Shown here: positions 52,944-62,579 of the stretch, piece after piece
Layout: each line of letters opens with the position of its first letter
How positions within the stretch are numbered: the first letter of the stretch is position 1
DNA from: Pelagibacterium flavum
Lineage (GTDB): Bacteria; Pseudomonadota; Alphaproteobacteria; Rhizobiales; Devosiaceae
Length of the DNA: 64,000 nt
Assembly (NCBI RefSeq): GCF_025854335.1
Contig: NZ_CP107716.1
Span: 1,667,001 to 1,731,000 of the forward strand
Reading direction: 5' to 3'
The notes under the pieces: model-generated
What the model was told of the DNA's origin: nothing
The model's database searches: none
What the model saw: the letters and a program-made list of their open reading frames with translations, nothing else
Position numbers and translations under genes: made by a program

Positions 52944-53752
52944 ATATCGATCGCCTGACCGCTATCCTGCGAGAGGCAGCGGCCAAGGAAATCATGCCCC
53001 GGTTCCGGCGGCTCGATGAAGGCGCGATCCGCACCAAATCGCACGTGCATGATCTGGTGACCGAAGCTGACGAGGCCTCCGAGCGGTTCATTACCGATGC
53101 GATCAAAGCGGCTTCGCCACAGACCGTCGTGATTGGCGAAGAGGCGGTGGCAGCCAACCCCAGACTGCTCGACACCCATTTCGAGAACGAAACCGTAATC
53201 TATGTCGATCCAGTGGATGGGACGTGGAATTTCGCTGCGGGACTGCCACTGTTTGCCGTCATGGCGGCAGTTGTGCAGAAGGGTGAAGTGGTTGCCGGGG
53301 TGATCTACGATCCGGTCGGTGATGACTGGGTAATGACCGAGCGCGGCTGCGGCTGCTTTCAGGTGTTTCCCGATGGGCGGATGCTGGCGCAGAAATTTGC
53401 CGATCCGGTTCCGCTCGACCAGATGGCGGGGACCGCTTCGGCGTCTTATGTCGCAAAAGACAAGCGGGCAGAAATTCTGGCCAATCTCGCCAAGGTTCAC
53501 ACGCTGGCGGCCTATCGGTGCGCGGGGCACGAATACCGGTTGGGTGCGGGTGGCAGCCTTAATTTCATGATGTACAACAAGCTTACGCCATGGGACCACG
53601 CGGCGGGATCGCTGATGATGGCCGAGGCGGGCGCGCATGTCGCCCATTTCGATGGGTCGGCCTACAAGCCCGCCCATATGGAGGGCGGGCTTCTGGTGGC
53701 GGGCAGCAAGGACAGCTGGGACGAACTGCGCCGCGAGGTGTTTACCGTTTGA
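52940..53752 (+). CDS. Inositol-monophosphatase family phosphatase
   Basis: 270 residues. The metal-binding motifs are IGEEA near residue 67, DPVDGTWNF near 94-102 and [14 protein letters not shown] near 218. The family includes inositol-1-phosphatase (SuhB), histidinol-phosphatase and CysQ; the exact substrate cannot be set from sequence. It is translationally coupled to ttcA. Confidence 0.85.
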   Translation: MNIDRLTAILREAAAKEIMPRFRRLDEGAIRTKSHVHDLVTEADEASERFITDAIKAASPQTVVIGEEAVAANPRLLDTHFENETVIYVDPVDGTWNFAAGLPLFAVMAAVVQKGEVVAGVIYDPVGDDWVMTERGCGCFQVFPDGRMLAQKFADPVPLDQMAGTASASYVAKDKRAEILANLAKVHTLAAYRCAGHEYRLGAGGSLNFMMYNKLTPWDHAAGSLMMAEAGAHVAHFDGSAYKPAHMEGGLLVAGSKDSWDELRREVFTV

Positions 53753-53893
53753 GGTGTGTGGGGATTCAGTTGATGGCTGGCTGCAAATTGCACTTTTCTG
53801 CGCTTCCGGTACTCACGTACTTTAAGTACGCTCCGTTCCGGTTCTCGAAAAGTGCCATTTTCGCTCAGCCTTGACCTGAATCCCCACACACCT
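53752..53893. repeat. Long inverted repeat spanning a convergent gap
   Basis: The arms AGGTGTGTGGGGATTCAG (53752-53769) and CTGAATCCCCACACACCT (53876-53893) are perfect complements. They touch the stop codons of both convergent genes. Inside is a second imperfect stem (GCACTTTTC / GAAAAGTGC) with a central ACGTACTTTAAGTACG palindrome. It can fold as one 142-nt hairpin on either strand. Confidence 0.85.
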
Positions 53894-55146
53894 TAGTGCA
53901 CATCGGCCGGTACGGCATCTTCGCGGTATTCCTCGCCGACACCGAACAGCTTGCCGTTCTCGGCAATCAGGATGAATGCCAGCGCCATGCAACCGAGCAC
54001 GAAATATCCGGCAGCGATAGGCGTTACGGTGCCGTTGTAGAACTGTCCGATCACCGTGCCGATCAAAGCGCCGCCCACCGTTTGGACCAGCCCGAACACT
54101 GCCGAGGCGGTGCCTGCAACCTTGCCGAGCGGCTCCATGGCCAATGAGTTGATGTTGGCCATCGACCAGCCGAACATGAACATGACGACGGCTAGGAACG
54201 CGAGGAACAGCCAGAGCGGCATGAAACCGGTGAGCGAGACCATTAGCCAGACGCCACTCATGATGGTGAACACCAGCATGGCGCCATGGCTCAGCCGACG
54301 CATGCCGATTTTCCGGACCATGAGCGAGTTGGTGTAGGAGGAAACCGACATCATGCCTGCAATGGCCGCGAAGGCGACCGGGAAATATGCCCCCAGGTCG
54401 TAGATGTCGACATAGATCTGCTGGGCCGTGCTGATGAAGCCGAAAAGAGCGCCGAACACGAACATGGCCGAAAGCCCGTAGCTGAAGGCCATCTTGTTGG
54501 TGAAAACCAGCCGGAAGCCTTCAATGATGACCGTCAGGCGCAGCTCGCGACGGTTTTCGGGCAGCAATGTTTCGGGAAGGCGCACGAACACCCAAACGGC
54601 AATCGCCAGACCCAGCCCGCCCATGAAAAAGAAGATATACTCCCAGGGACCGGTCAAGAGGAGAACCTGGCCGATTGCCGGCGCTATCACCGGGATGATC
54701 ATGAACACCATAAAGACCAGCGACATGACTTCGGCCATCGCCCGGCCGCCGAACTTGTCGCGGACTAGCGAGGTGGCGATCACGCGCGTGGAGGCGGCGC
54801 CCATGCCTTGAACGAAGCGGAGAACAAGAAGGGTCGCGAAAGTCGGCGAGAACGCAGCGGAGAATGCTGCGGCGACGTAGATCACCAGACCGACCATGAG
54901 CGGGGCGCGGCGTCCGAAACGGTCGGAAAGCGGGCCAAATGCGATCTGTGCTGCCCCGAAACCGAGCATGTAGGCTGTGAGCACATAGTGGCGGTCGTTT
55001 TCGTTCATCACGCCCAGTGCCTCGCCCATATAGGGCAGGGCGGGCAGCATCACGTCGATGGCCAGCGCGTTGAGCGCCATGAGCCCTGCAATCAGAGCAA
55101 TGAATTCCGGCCGGGAAACGTCCCGGGTCGCTGTCGTGGTGGTCAT
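53893..55146 (-). CDS. Bcr/CflA-type MFS drug transporter
   Basis: 417 residues with 12 membrane helices. LNALAIDVMLPALPYMGEAL is the Bcr/CflA signature in helix 1. The motif A-like GPLSDRFGRRAPLMVGLVIY follows helix 2. It exports drugs such as bicyclomycin or chloramphenicol in known members. AAGG lies eight bases before the ATG. Confidence 0.88.
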   Translation of the reverse strand: MTTTTATRDVSRPEFIALIAGLMALNALAIDVMLPALPYMGEALGVMNENDRHYVLTAYMLGFGAAQIAFGPLSDRFGRRAPLMVGLVIYVAAAFSAAFSPTFATLLVLRFVQGMGAASTRVIATSLVRDKFGGRAMAEVMSLVFMVFMIIPVIAPAIGQVLLLTGPWEYIFFFMGGLGLAIAVWVFVRLPETLLPENRRELRLTVIIEGFRLVFTNKMAFSYGLSAMFVFGALFGFISTAQQIYVDIYDLGAYFPVAFAAIAGMMSVSSYTNSLMVRKIGMRRLSHGAMLVFTIMSGVWLMVSLTGFMPLWLFLAFLAVVMFMFGWSMANINSLAMEPLGKVAGTASAVFGLVQTVGGALIGTVIGQFYNGTVTPIAAGYFVLGCMALAFILIAENGKLFGVGEEYREDAVPADVH

Positions 55147-55164
55147 GGGGATACCTTGAAATGG

Positions 55165-55193
55165 CAAGGCCGGGACTCATCGGCCCGGCCTTG
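55165..55193 (-). other. Hairpin between two MFS genes
   Basis: CAAGGCCGGG, a 9-nt loop, CCCGGCCTTG, 10-bp perfect stem. There is no T-run. It lies 19 bp upstream of the Bcr/CflA start and 39 bp after the preceding MFS stop, so it could end or modulate read-through. Confidence 0.6.
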
Positions 55194-55231
55194 TTGGTAA
55201 AGCTTGAACCCCTCTATCGGGTTTGGCAACC

Positions 55232-56461
55232 CTAAATTGCCGGTTGGGGGGCAATGAAGGCGGGCGCTCTGGCTTCCTTTATGGGGATGTTTACGGCGGC
55301 TGAAAACAGGCCGATGAGGATGCCCAAATACCAGACCGCGTAATAGTTTCCGGTCATGTCGTAGGAGAGACCACCGAGCCAGACGCCAAAGAACGAGCCG
55401 ATCTGGTGGGAGAGAAAGGCCACGCCATAAAGCATGCCCATGTAGCGCGGCCCGAAGAACAGGCTGACGAGCCCGGCGGTCAAGGGCACAGTCGCGAGCC
55501 AGAGCATGCCTAGGGTCGCTGCATAGATATACGCACTGATCTCGGTTATGGGGAGCAACAGGAAGGCGGCGGTGCCGACCGCGCGCAGGAAGTAGATCAC
55601 CGAAAGCAGAATCTGCTTGGGCAGCCGATCGCCCAGCCAGCCGGCCAACAGCGAGCCGGCAACGTTGAACAGGCCGATCAGGCCCAGAGCCCAGGAGCTG
55701 GCTTCCGGGGTCAGTCCGCACTGGACCAGGAAGGCGGGGAAGTGGACGGTGATGAAGGCCAGATGGAAGCCGCACACAAAAAAGCCGATGACCAGCAGGC
55801 GATAGGAGCCATGGCCGAGGGCCTTGGATAGCGCCTGCATGAAGGGCATATCAGCATCGCCGGGTGCGCTGTTGGTCCGACCGCGCAACATCGTCGAGAG
55901 CGGGATGACCATCAGGATGATCAATCCGAGATAGACCAGCGCCGTCTGCCAGCCGAAATTTGAGATGAACGCCTGCCCCAGCGGGGCAAAGACGAACTGG
56001 CCCATGGAGGAGGCGGCGGTGGCAATACCGAAAACGAAGGACCGCTTTTCAGGCGGGACGGCGCGGCCGAAGGCCGCCATGACCACGCCGAACGATGCGG
56101 TGCCGATGCCGACGCCCATCAGGACCCCACCGGTGAGCATGAACATGCCTTCAGTGGGCGTGATGGACCACAGGATGAGGCCCAAGGCGTAGACCAGCGC
56201 TCCCGCAGCCAGGACGCGTCCGGTGCCGAACTTGTCGGCCATACCGCCCGCGAACGGTTGGGTGATGCCCCAGACGAGGTTCTGGATGGCCAACGCCATG
56301 GCGAAGCCCTCACGCGACCAGCCGAGGTCCTCGGTCATGGGCAGAAGGAAGATGCCGGAGGTGGAGCGAGCGCCAAAGGTGACCATGGCGATGAAACAGC
56401 CGGCAACGATGATAACCGGCAGGGGAACCGGCATGGCGCGGCGGGAGGTTATGGCGGACAT
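55232..56461 (-). CDS. MFS transporter, oxalate/formate or monocarboxylate type
   Basis: 409 residues with 12 helices. FGARSTSGIFLLPMTEDLGW and the GGMADKFGTGRVLAAGALVY loop are typical of the OFA/MCP-like MFS group. It probably carries an organic acid. A palindromic operator lies 16 bp upstream of its start. Confidence 0.82.
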   Translation of the reverse strand: MSAITSRRAMPVPLPVIIVAGCFIAMVTFGARSTSGIFLLPMTEDLGWSREGFAMALAIQNLVWGITQPFAGGMADKFGTGRVLAAGALVYALGLILWSITPTEGMFMLTGGVLMGVGIGTASFGVVMAAFGRAVPPEKRSFVFGIATAASSMGQFVFAPLGQAFISNFGWQTALVYLGLIILMVIPLSTMLRGRTNSAPGDADMPFMQALSKALGHGSYRLLVIGFFVCGFHLAFITVHFPAFLVQCGLTPEASSWALGLIGLFNVAGSLLAGWLGDRLPKQILLSVIYFLRAVGTAAFLLLPITEISAYIYAATLGMLWLATVPLTAGLVSLFFGPRYMGMLYGVAFLSHQIGSFFGVWLGGLSYDMTGNYYAVWYLGILIGLFSAAVNIPIKEARAPAFIAPQPAI

Positions 56462-56476
56462 TGTCGTAGTTCCACT

Positions 56477-56498
56477 TTTATCGTCTGGCGACGATAAA
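56477..56498. promoter_or_regulatory. Palindromic operator upstream of an MFS gene
   Basis: TTTATCGTC, TGGC, GACGATAAA: a perfect 9-bp inverted repeat. It resembles GntR- or TetR-type sites, but no regulator gene is adjacent, so the protein that binds must be encoded elsewhere. Confidence 0.65.
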
Positions 56499-56573
56499 GA
56501 CTTCCGCGAGCGTCACAAACGAAAAAGCGCGATGGATGTCATCAATATGATTGATTTGAACCTGAGCGAATCC

Positions 56574-56607
56574 AAAAGGGCCCCAAGCATGGCTTGAGGC
56601 CCCTTGA
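56574..56607 (-). terminator. Terminator of the grxD unit
   Basis: On the minus strand, AAGGGGCCTCAAGC, a 3-nt loop, GCTTGGGGCCC, then TTTT. It lies 22 bp past the grxD stop. Confidence 0.8.
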
Positions 56608-56628
56608 AAATTATAGTTCTGAAAATGA

Positions 56629-56964
56629 TCAGGCGGTCTGTTTGACCGGTATGCCGGCGGTCTCGAAGTGGGTCTGGAGTTCGCCAGCCTGGAACATCTC
56701 GCGGATGATGTCGCAACCGCCGACGAATTCGCCCTTCACGTAGAGCTGGGGGATGGTGGGCCAGTTGGAATAATCCTTGATGCCCTGACGCAGTTCGTCG
56801 GTTTCGAGAACATTTGCGGACTTATAGTCGACGCCGAGATAGTTCAGAATCTGGACGACCTGACCCGAAAACCCGCACTGGGGAAAATCGGGCGTGCCCT
56901 TCATGAACAGGAAAACGTCATTGGACTTAACCTGCTCGTCGATAAATGCATTGATGTCACTCAT
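56629..56964 (-). CDS. grxD: Monothiol glutaredoxin GrxD (Grx4 type)
   Basis: 111 residues. The active site CGFS starts at Cys30 ([11 protein letters not shown]). [20 protein letters not shown] is the glutathione/Fe-S binding segment. It carries [2Fe-2S] clusters and forms complexes with BolA, which is encoded two genes upstream on the same strand. Confidence 0.96.
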   Translation of the reverse strand: MSDINAFIDEQVKSNDVFLFMKGTPDFPQCGFSGQVVQILNYLGVDYKSANVLETDELRQGIKDYSNWPTIPQLYVKGEFVGGCDIIREMFQAGELQTHFETAGIPVKQTA

Positions 56965-57064
56965 CAAAATGTCCTTTCGGCCCAGTGGGAGGTTCGGGGC
57001 GTTGATCGGCGTTTCCCGATAGATAGGTGATGATGGTGGCTATGTCGAGGTCACCACGTTCAAA

Positions 57065-57379
57065 TCACCGGTGAACGGCGCCGAGCCCATTAAGCACTTC
57101 GCGCGGAATGGCAAAGGCAGCGACTACGTCCTGATGGCGCTTGAAGCCGCACAGTTCGCGCTGAACAAAATAGGCCCAGACAGCATGTTGTGCGGCGATG
57201 AGCTGTTCCGTGCGTTCGCCCGGCGCCGCCGCGTTGTACGCCGCCACGGTTTTTGCGACCCGCTGCTCGGCAGCGCCAAGCGAGGCGGCGCGCTCACCCA
57301 TGATCTCGTTCTCGAGAACGGCATGGCCGTCTTCGGGATTGACGGCCTTGATGAGATCGAGGCTGTCGCGCAGGCTCAT
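57065..57379 (-). CDS. DUF6665 family protein
   Basis: 104 residues. VLENEIMGERAASLGAAEQR and FVQRELCGFKRHQDVVAAFA then IPREVLNGLG match the small conserved protein that sits between bolA and grxD in Hyphomicrobiales. All-helical, no function known. The single Cys in RELCG is conserved in my recollection of the family. Confidence 0.7.
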   Translation of the reverse strand: MSLRDSLDLIKAVNPEDGHAVLENEIMGERAASLGAAEQRVAKTVAAYNAAAPGERTEQLIAAQHAVWAYFVQRELCGFKRHQDVVAAFAIPREVLNGLGAVHR

Positions 57380-57386
57380 TTCAAGC

Positions 57387-57620
57387 TCAATCGGGTGCGT
57401 TGGTCGTCAGCGCCAGCGCGTGCAGTTCGCCGCCCATATTGCCCTTGAGGGCCTGATAGACGAGCTGGTGCTGCTGCACGCGGGACTTGCCGCGAAACGC
57501 CTCGGAGGTGACGGTTGCGGCGTAATGGTCGCCATCGCCCGCCAGGTCGCGGATATCAACCTGTGCATCGGGAAGCGCCTGTTTGATAAGGGTCTCGATT
57601 TCGGCGGCATCCATTGGCAT
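57387..57620 (-). CDS. bolA: BolA-family protein
   Basis: 77 residues from the ATG at 57620 with AGAGAG upstream. IETLIKQALPDAQVDIRDLA and FRGKSRVQQHQLVYQAL are the BolA fold signature. The conserved His of the C-terminal HALA segment is the likely Fe-S ligand shared with GrxD. It is in the same unit as grxD. Confidence 0.93.
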   Translation of the reverse strand: MPMDAAEIETLIKQALPDAQVDIRDLAGDGDHYAATVTSEAFRGKSRVQQHQLVYQALKGNMGGELHALALTTNAPD

Positions 57621-57667
57621 GTGAGGCACTCTCTTTGTTGTCGCGCTATGCGAAACGCGGCGGAAAC

Positions 57668-57708
57668 TAGATCAAGTCCGCTTTTCTTCGAATCGCGGAC
57701 TTGATCTA
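57668..57708. repeat. Perfect 14-bp inverted repeat upstream of bolA
   Basis: TAGATCAAGTCCGC, a 13-nt loop, GCGGACTTGATCTA. It lies between purL and bolA, beside palindromic element copy 3. No T-run follows on either strand. Confidence 0.8.
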
Positions 57709-57723
57709 ACTTGTTGATTCATC

Positions 57724-57767
57724 GCGCGTCCGAACCGCAAAACCGTTTCCACTTTTGCTGGACGCGC
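57724..57767. repeat. Palindromic intergenic element, copy 3
   Basis: Outer stem GCGCGTCC / GGACGCGC, with an inner GCAAAA / TTTTGC stem. The outer arms differ from copy 1 on both sides in a compensating way (TTCC to GTCC with GGAA to GGAC). It is just after the purL stop. Confidence 0.82.
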
Positions 57768-57768
57768 T

Positions 57769-59979
57769 CTAGTTGATTGTAGCGCCCATGAAGGCGGGAA
57801 ACCACCCTTCGTAAGCTGCGCTCAGGTCTCCAACCGATATGGACCGGGTGGCGCCCAGCTTCAAGGTGTCGCCACCGGTCGTGCCGATAATGGCAGCGGA
57901 AACGGGAGAAGCGGCGACGATTTCCTCGGCCTGGTCGGCGGAGGTTGTGATGATGTAGCGACCCTGATCTTCGCCGAACCATGTTGCGAGCGTGTCATGT
58001 TCCGGTGCAGCGATTTCAGCGCCGATGCCTGACTTTATCGCTGCTTCGGCCAGCCCCAGCGCAAGGCCACCATCGGACAGATCGTGGACCGAACGGACTT
58101 TGCCTTCGCGAATGAGGGAGAGCACGAAAAGCCCGGCCCTTTTCTCGTGGTCGAGGTCAACATAGGGAGCGGTGCCCTCGCGGCGGCCTAGAACGTCGCG
58201 CAGATAGGCCGATTGGCCGAGATGACTGCCCCAGCTTTCCGGTGCGCCGACCAGGACGATCACATCGCCTCCGCGGGCGAAGCCGGAGCGCGCCATCTTG
58301 GCATGGTCTTCGATCAGGCCGACACCGGCAATGGTCGGGGTGGGCAGGATGCCGCGGCCGTTGGTTTCGTTATAGAGCGAGACATTGCCCGAAACGATGG
58401 GGAAATCGAGCGCGGTACAGGCTTCGCCGATGCCTTTGATGGCATGAACGATCTGACCCATGATTTCGGGGCGTTCGGGATTGCCAAAATTGAGATTGTC
58501 GGTCGCAGCCAGCGGTTCGGCGCCCGTGGCGATCAGGTTGCGCCAGCATTCGGCCACGGCCTGTTTGCCGCCCTCGAAAGGGTCGGCTTCGCAATAGCGT
58601 GGGTTGACGTCCGAGGAGAAGGCCAATGCCTTTGTGGGGTGACCTTCGACGCGAACCACGCCGCCATCGCCGCCAGGTGTCTGGAGCGAGTTGGCCTGGA
58701 TGAGCGTATCGTACTGCTCATAGACCCAGCGACGGGAGGAGTGATTGGCCGAGTCGAGCAGCTTTAGCAGCGCATCGGCGATATCGGTGTCGGGGACCGA
58801 TGCGGGGTCGAGCGGCGCCGGGAGGGTAGGAGCCACCCAGGGGCGGTCGTATTCGGGGGCCTCGTCGCCCAGTTCCTTGATCGGCAGGTTGGCGACTTCG
58901 TCGCCCTGCCAGAGCACGCGGAAGCGCAGATCGTCGGTGGTTTTGCCGACAGTGGCAAAGTCGAGCTCCCATTTCTCGAAGACTGCACGGGCCTCGGCCT
59001 CCTTTTCAGGATGCAGGACCATGAGCATGCGCTCCTGGGATTCGGACAGCATCATTTCATAGGGCGTCATGCGCTCTTCGCGAACGGGAACGGCATCGAG
59101 ATTGAGCTCGATGCCCAAATCCCCCTTGGCGCCCATTTCAACGGCTGAGCAGGTTAGCCCCGCGGCGCCCATGTCCTGTATGGCGATGACCGCGCCGGTT
59201 TTCATAAGTTCCAGACATGCTTCGAGCAGACGTTTTTCGGTGAAGGGGTCACCGACCTGAACAGTGGGGCGTTTTTCCTCGATATCGTCGCCGAATTCGG
59301 CCGAGGCCATTGTGGCCCCGCCGACGCCATCGCGGCCTGTCTTGGCGCCGAGATAAACCACGGGCAGACCGACGCCCTTGGCTTCGGAGAGGAAAATCTT
59401 GTCGGCATCGGCCAGCCCGGCGGCAAAGGCGTTGACAAGAATGTTGCCATTGTAGCGGGCATCGAACTGAACCTCACCGCCAACAGTGGGCACGCCGAAG
59501 GAATTGCCATAGCCGCCGACACCGGCGACCACGCCGGAAACAAGGTGCTTGGTCTTTTCGTGATCGGGCTCACCAAAGCGCAAGGCATTCATCGCCGCGA
59601 TGGGGCGGGCGCCCATGGTGAATACGTCACGCAGGATACCCCCAACTCCGGTGGCCGCACCCTGATAGGGTTCAATGAACGAGGGGTGGTTGTGCGATTC
59701 CATCTTGAAGACGACCGCCTGACCGTCCCCGATATCGACCACACCAGCGTTCTCGCCCGGCCCCTGCAGCACGCGCGGCCCCTTGGTGGGCAGGGTCTTG
59801 AGCCATTTTTTCGAGCTTTTGTAGGAACAATGCTCGTTCCACATGGCCGAGAAAATACCGAGCTCGGTAAAGGTGGGTTCGCGCCCGATCAGGTCGAGAA
59901 TCTTCTGATATTCGTCAGGCTTGAGACCATGATTGGCGACGAGTTCGGGAGTGATTTCGATGTCGTTGCGAAGAGTCAT
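57769..59979 (-). CDS. purL: Phosphoribosylformylglycinamidine synthase subunit PurL
   Basis: 736 residues, the small PurL type that needs PurQ and PurS. Substrate and ATP segments ([40 protein letters not shown]) and [16 protein letters not shown] are intact. It catalyses FGAR to FGAM in purine synthesis. It follows purQ by 61 bp. Confidence 0.97.
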   Translation of the reverse strand: MTLRNDIEITPELVANHGLKPDEYQKILDLIGREPTFTELGIFSAMWNEHCSYKSSKKWLKTLPTKGPRVLQGPGENAGVVDIGDGQAVVFKMESHNHPSFIEPYQGAATGVGGILRDVFTMGARPIAAMNALRFGEPDHEKTKHLVSGVVAGVGGYGNSFGVPTVGGEVQFDARYNGNILVNAFAAGLADADKIFLSEAKGVGLPVVYLGAKTGRDGVGGATMASAEFGDDIEEKRPTVQVGDPFTEKRLLEACLELMKTGAVIAIQDMGAAGLTCSAVEMGAKGDLGIELNLDAVPVREERMTPYEMMLSESQERMLMVLHPEKEAEARAVFEKWELDFATVGKTTDDLRFRVLWQGDEVANLPIKELGDEAPEYDRPWVAPTLPAPLDPASVPDTDIADALLKLLDSANHSSRRWVYEQYDTLIQANSLQTPGGDGGVVRVEGHPTKALAFSSDVNPRYCEADPFEGGKQAVAECWRNLIATGAEPLAATDNLNFGNPERPEIMGQIVHAIKGIGEACTALDFPIVSGNVSLYNETNGRGILPTPTIAGVGLIEDHAKMARSGFARGGDVIVLVGAPESWGSHLGQSAYLRDVLGRREGTAPYVDLDHEKRAGLFVLSLIREGKVRSVHDLSDGGLALGLAEAAIKSGIGAEIAAPEHDTLATWFGEDQGRYIITTSADQAEEIVAASPVSAAIIGTTGGDTLKLGATRSISVGDLSAAYEGWFPAFMGATIN

Positions 59980-60040
59980 TTTAGCCAGTCGTCAATGAGG
60001 AATCGGGGGCCGAGCATGCCCTCTCGATCTGGGAAGCGCC

Positions 60041-60700
60041 CTAGTTGAGAAGTCCGGCAAAAATGCCCTTGCCGTCTTCGCCGCCATGAGCCGGTTCGAT
60101 GAGGTTTTCGGGGTGGGGCATCATGCCCAGCACATTTCCGCGCTTGTTGGTGATGCCGGCGATATTATTGATCGAGCCGTTGGGGTTGGTTTCGGCGGTA
60201 TAGCGGAACACCACCTGGCCGTTGTCTTCGAGTGCGGCGATCGTATCGTTGTCGGCGAAATAATTGCCGTCGTGGTGAGCGACCGGGCAGCGGAACACCT
60301 GGCCCTGCTCATAGCGGCGCGAGAAAGCGGTGTTGGCGTTGGCGACCTGGAGCTTGACTTCGCGGCAAACGAATTTGAGCGAGGCATTGCGCATCAGGGC
60401 GCCGGGAAGAAGCCCGGCTTCAGTCAGGATCTGGAAGCCGTTGCAAACGCCGAGGATGTGAACACCCTTTTCGGCGCGCTCGCGGATGATGTCCATCATG
60501 GGCGAACGGGCGGCGATGGCGCCGCAGCGCAGATAATCGCCGTAGGAAAAGCCGCCCGGAATGACGATCAAATCGACATCGGGCAATTCGGCATCCTTGT
60601 GCCAGACGACAGCAGGCGGCGTGCCGCCGATCTTTGTCAGCGCCGCGATCATGTCGCGTTCGCGGTTGAGGCCGGGAAAGACAACGACTGCGGACTTCAT
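60041..60700 (-). CDS. purQ: Phosphoribosylformylglycinamidine synthase, glutaminase subunit PurQ
   Basis: 219 residues. The class I glutaminase nucleophile lies in [20 protein letters not shown], and [12 protein letters not shown] holds the catalytic His and Glu. It supplies ammonia to PurL. An acyltransferase gene separates it from purS. Confidence 0.97.
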   Translation of the reverse strand: MKSAVVVFPGLNRERDMIAALTKIGGTPPAVVWHKDAELPDVDLIVIPGGFSYGDYLRCGAIAARSPMMDIIRERAEKGVHILGVCNGFQILTEAGLLPGALMRNASLKFVCREVKLQVANANTAFSRRYEQGQVFRCPVAHHDGNYFADNDTIAALEDNGQVVFRYTAETNPNGSINNIAGITNKRGNVLGMMPHPENLIEPAHGGEDGKGIFAGLLN

Positions 60701-60832
60701 CGCGCTACGTCTCGCTTCTTAGATATTTGGGGGCTGAACCGGATGGCCGCCTTGTCGGGATTCTGGCCGCAAAAAGCAAGGGGATTCGTACGCTTTCACA
60801 TACGAATCCCCTCGCTAACGCCGAAGTGAAGT

Positions 60833-61918
60833 CTATTCGGCCGGGGCGGGAGCCTGGCGCTGTGTCCAGCGGCTGCCGGGCGCACCCGGCAGATGAGCCC
60901 ATGAGGGGCGTTCGAAAAGGAATTTGCCAAACCCGGTCTTGCCGATAATCCAATAAAGGATCAGTGGGCAGACAACTGCGACGATCAGGCAGGCGAGACT
61001 GGCGATGCCGGCATCGATTTCAGGCACAAAACGCAGCAGCACTGTGCGGAAGCTGCCCATCGGGATGACAAAGCTGAGATAGATGACGATCGAGTGTGCC
61101 CCCATCCAGCGAAGCCACTCCATGGCGGCGAGGCGGGCGAGCAGTACCGCGGCGGCGCAGACGGCGGCGGCACCGGCCATGGCCATGACGAAATGGGCTC
61201 CGGGGATGTGATCGACGCCGCTGGTGACTACGCCATAGGTGACCGAGTGGCCCGGCGAAAAGACCAGCGCGCCATTGGCGAGCGCCCAGGCGGCGAGGCC
61301 GGCGATAGCGAGAGCGGGCCGCGACTGGATCCATTCAGCCAGCTTGAAGATGGCTGGTGCCAGAGCATAGCCGGCATAGAAATAGACGAAATATTCGGCC
61401 ACATAATTGACGATGGACACCGGCGTCGCGACCGGAGCGATGGACGCGGCGGCAGCGACAATAAGCACAGCGATATGGGGCACGCGCAGCTGATGGAGCA
61501 GCTTGGCGACCAGCCCGTAAACAGCAAGCGCGTAGATGAACCACAGAATTGAATAGGGCTCGTAGATGGCGCTGGCCATGAGGGCAAGCGTGCCGGCGGG
61601 ATCGCGGTCGACGATCAAATGCTTGAAGGCGATCAGGATGACGGCCCACAGCAGGTAGAAATAGAGGTAGTGGACGACGCGCCGATCAGCAAAATTGCGC
61701 CAGGGACGGGTGATAACCGACGAAAGAAACAGACCCGAGACGAGGAAGAATTCGGGCATGCGGAACGGCGTCGCGAAACCGAGGATGTAGTGCATGAAGC
61801 CGACGCGCTCGGTCGCTTCGCCCACGCCGTAGGTGGAATGCATCATTACCACGAGGATGATGGATAGGCCCTTGGCCACATCCACCCAAGCGTGGCGTTG
61901 TTTGGCAGTGTCAGTCAT
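60833..61918 (-). CDS. Acyltransferase-3 family membrane protein
   Basis: 361 residues with about ten membrane helices. HAWVDVAKGLSIILVVMMHS is the acyltransferase-3 N-terminal signature with its conserved His. FRMPEFFLVSGLFLS supports the call. Such enzymes O-acylate surface sugars or lipids. It lies between purS and purQ on the same strand but has no known purine role, so it is an insertion in the pur series. Confidence 0.85.
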   Translation of the reverse strand: MTDTAKQRHAWVDVAKGLSIILVVMMHSTYGVGEATERVGFMHYILGFATPFRMPEFFLVSGLFLSSVITRPWRNFADRRVVHYLYFYLLWAVILIAFKHLIVDRDPAGTLALMASAIYEPYSILWFIYALAVYGLVAKLLHQLRVPHIAVLIVAAAASIAPVATPVSIVNYVAEYFVYFYAGYALAPAIFKLAEWIQSRPALAIAGLAAWALANGALVFSPGHSVTYGVVTSGVDHIPGAHFVMAMAGAAAVCAAAVLLARLAAMEWLRWMGAHSIVIYLSFVIPMGSFRTVLLRFVPEIDAGIASLACLIVAVVCPLILYWIIGKTGFGKFLFERPSWAHLPGAPGSRWTQRQAPAPAE

Positions 61919-62014
61919 GTCGCGTCCCCAAGCAAGAATTGGGACGAGCATAGTTCAAGGCACTAAACGACGCCTTTCACCAATGATGACAACTGAAAGC
62001 GTGGTTAAGAATGC

Positions 62015-62046
62015 GAAAAGGCCGGGATTTGGCCCCGGCCCTTTTC
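62015..62046 (-). terminator. Terminator upstream of the acyltransferase gene
   Basis: GAAAAGGGCCGGGG and CCCGGCCTTTTC on the minus strand, with a 6-nt loop and a T-run. It would end purC-purS transcripts before the acyltransferase gene. Confidence 0.75.
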
Positions 62047-62086
62047 GATTTGTACACCGCCTGGGGGCGGGAAGACTATTTCGACC

Positions 62087-62173
62087 TCAGACCACCGGGA
62101 CAGTGCCGTAAGCGGCAACCAGCACACCAAGGGCGAGAAAGAACAGGGCCGAAAGGGAAACGGTTTTCAGCAT
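62087..62173 (-). CDS. 28-residue hydrophobic peptide
   Basis: MLKTVSLSALFFLALGVLVA then AYGTVPVV. It is a single predicted membrane helix with a positive N-terminus. It lies between purS and the terminator at 62015, so it would be co-transcribed with purS. Function unknown; a small frame of this kind could be chance. Confidence 0.45.
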   Translation of the reverse strand: MLKTVSLSALFFLALGVLVAAYGTVPVV

Positions 62174-62239
62174 TTCAGGGCATACTCCATGGCGCGCGGA
62201 CGCGACAAACTGCGCAAAAGTTAAGTTAAATGGGAGAGG

Positions 62240-62482
62240 TTAACCGATAATCTCTACGGCGTAATTTTCGATCACGGTGTTGGCGAGAAGCTTTTCGCAC
62301 ATCCTCTCGATTTCCGTCTTAGCACTAACGGGGTCGGTGGCGGAAAGTTCCAGATCGAACACCTTGCCCTGCCGTACCGACTGGACGCCGGAAAAACCCA
62401 GCCCCTCGAGTGAACCTTCGATGGCCTGTCCCTGAGGGTCCAGAACACCAGTTTTCAAAGTGACGATGACGCGGGCTTTCAT
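62240..62482 (-). CDS. purS: Phosphoribosylformylglycinamidine synthase subunit PurS
   Basis: 80 residues. MKARVIVTLKTGVLDPQGQA and EGLGFSGVQSVRQGKVFDLE are the PurS signature. It bridges PurL and PurQ. It follows purC by 97 bp, with palindromic element copy 4 between. Confidence 0.96.
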   Translation of the reverse strand: MKARVIVTLKTGVLDPQGQAIEGSLEGLGFSGVQSVRQGKVFDLELSATDPVSAKTEIERMCEKLLANTVIENYAVEIIG

Positions 62483-62531
62483 GACGATCCGTTTGGCCTT
62501 TTTGGTTGGGCGGAAGAATTTTTGTTGTCAC

Positions 62532-62572
62532 GTTCCCGAACTGGATAAGTGGTGCCCACTTATCCTGGGAAC
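62532..62572. repeat. Palindromic intergenic element, copy 4
   Basis: Outer stem GTTCCC / GGGAAC and inner GGATAAGTGG / CCACTTATCC. Both stems differ from copy 1 by paired substitutions that keep base pairing, which supports a structure under selection or spread as a unit. It lies between purC and purS. Confidence 0.85.
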
Positions 62573-62579
62573 ACTCCGG

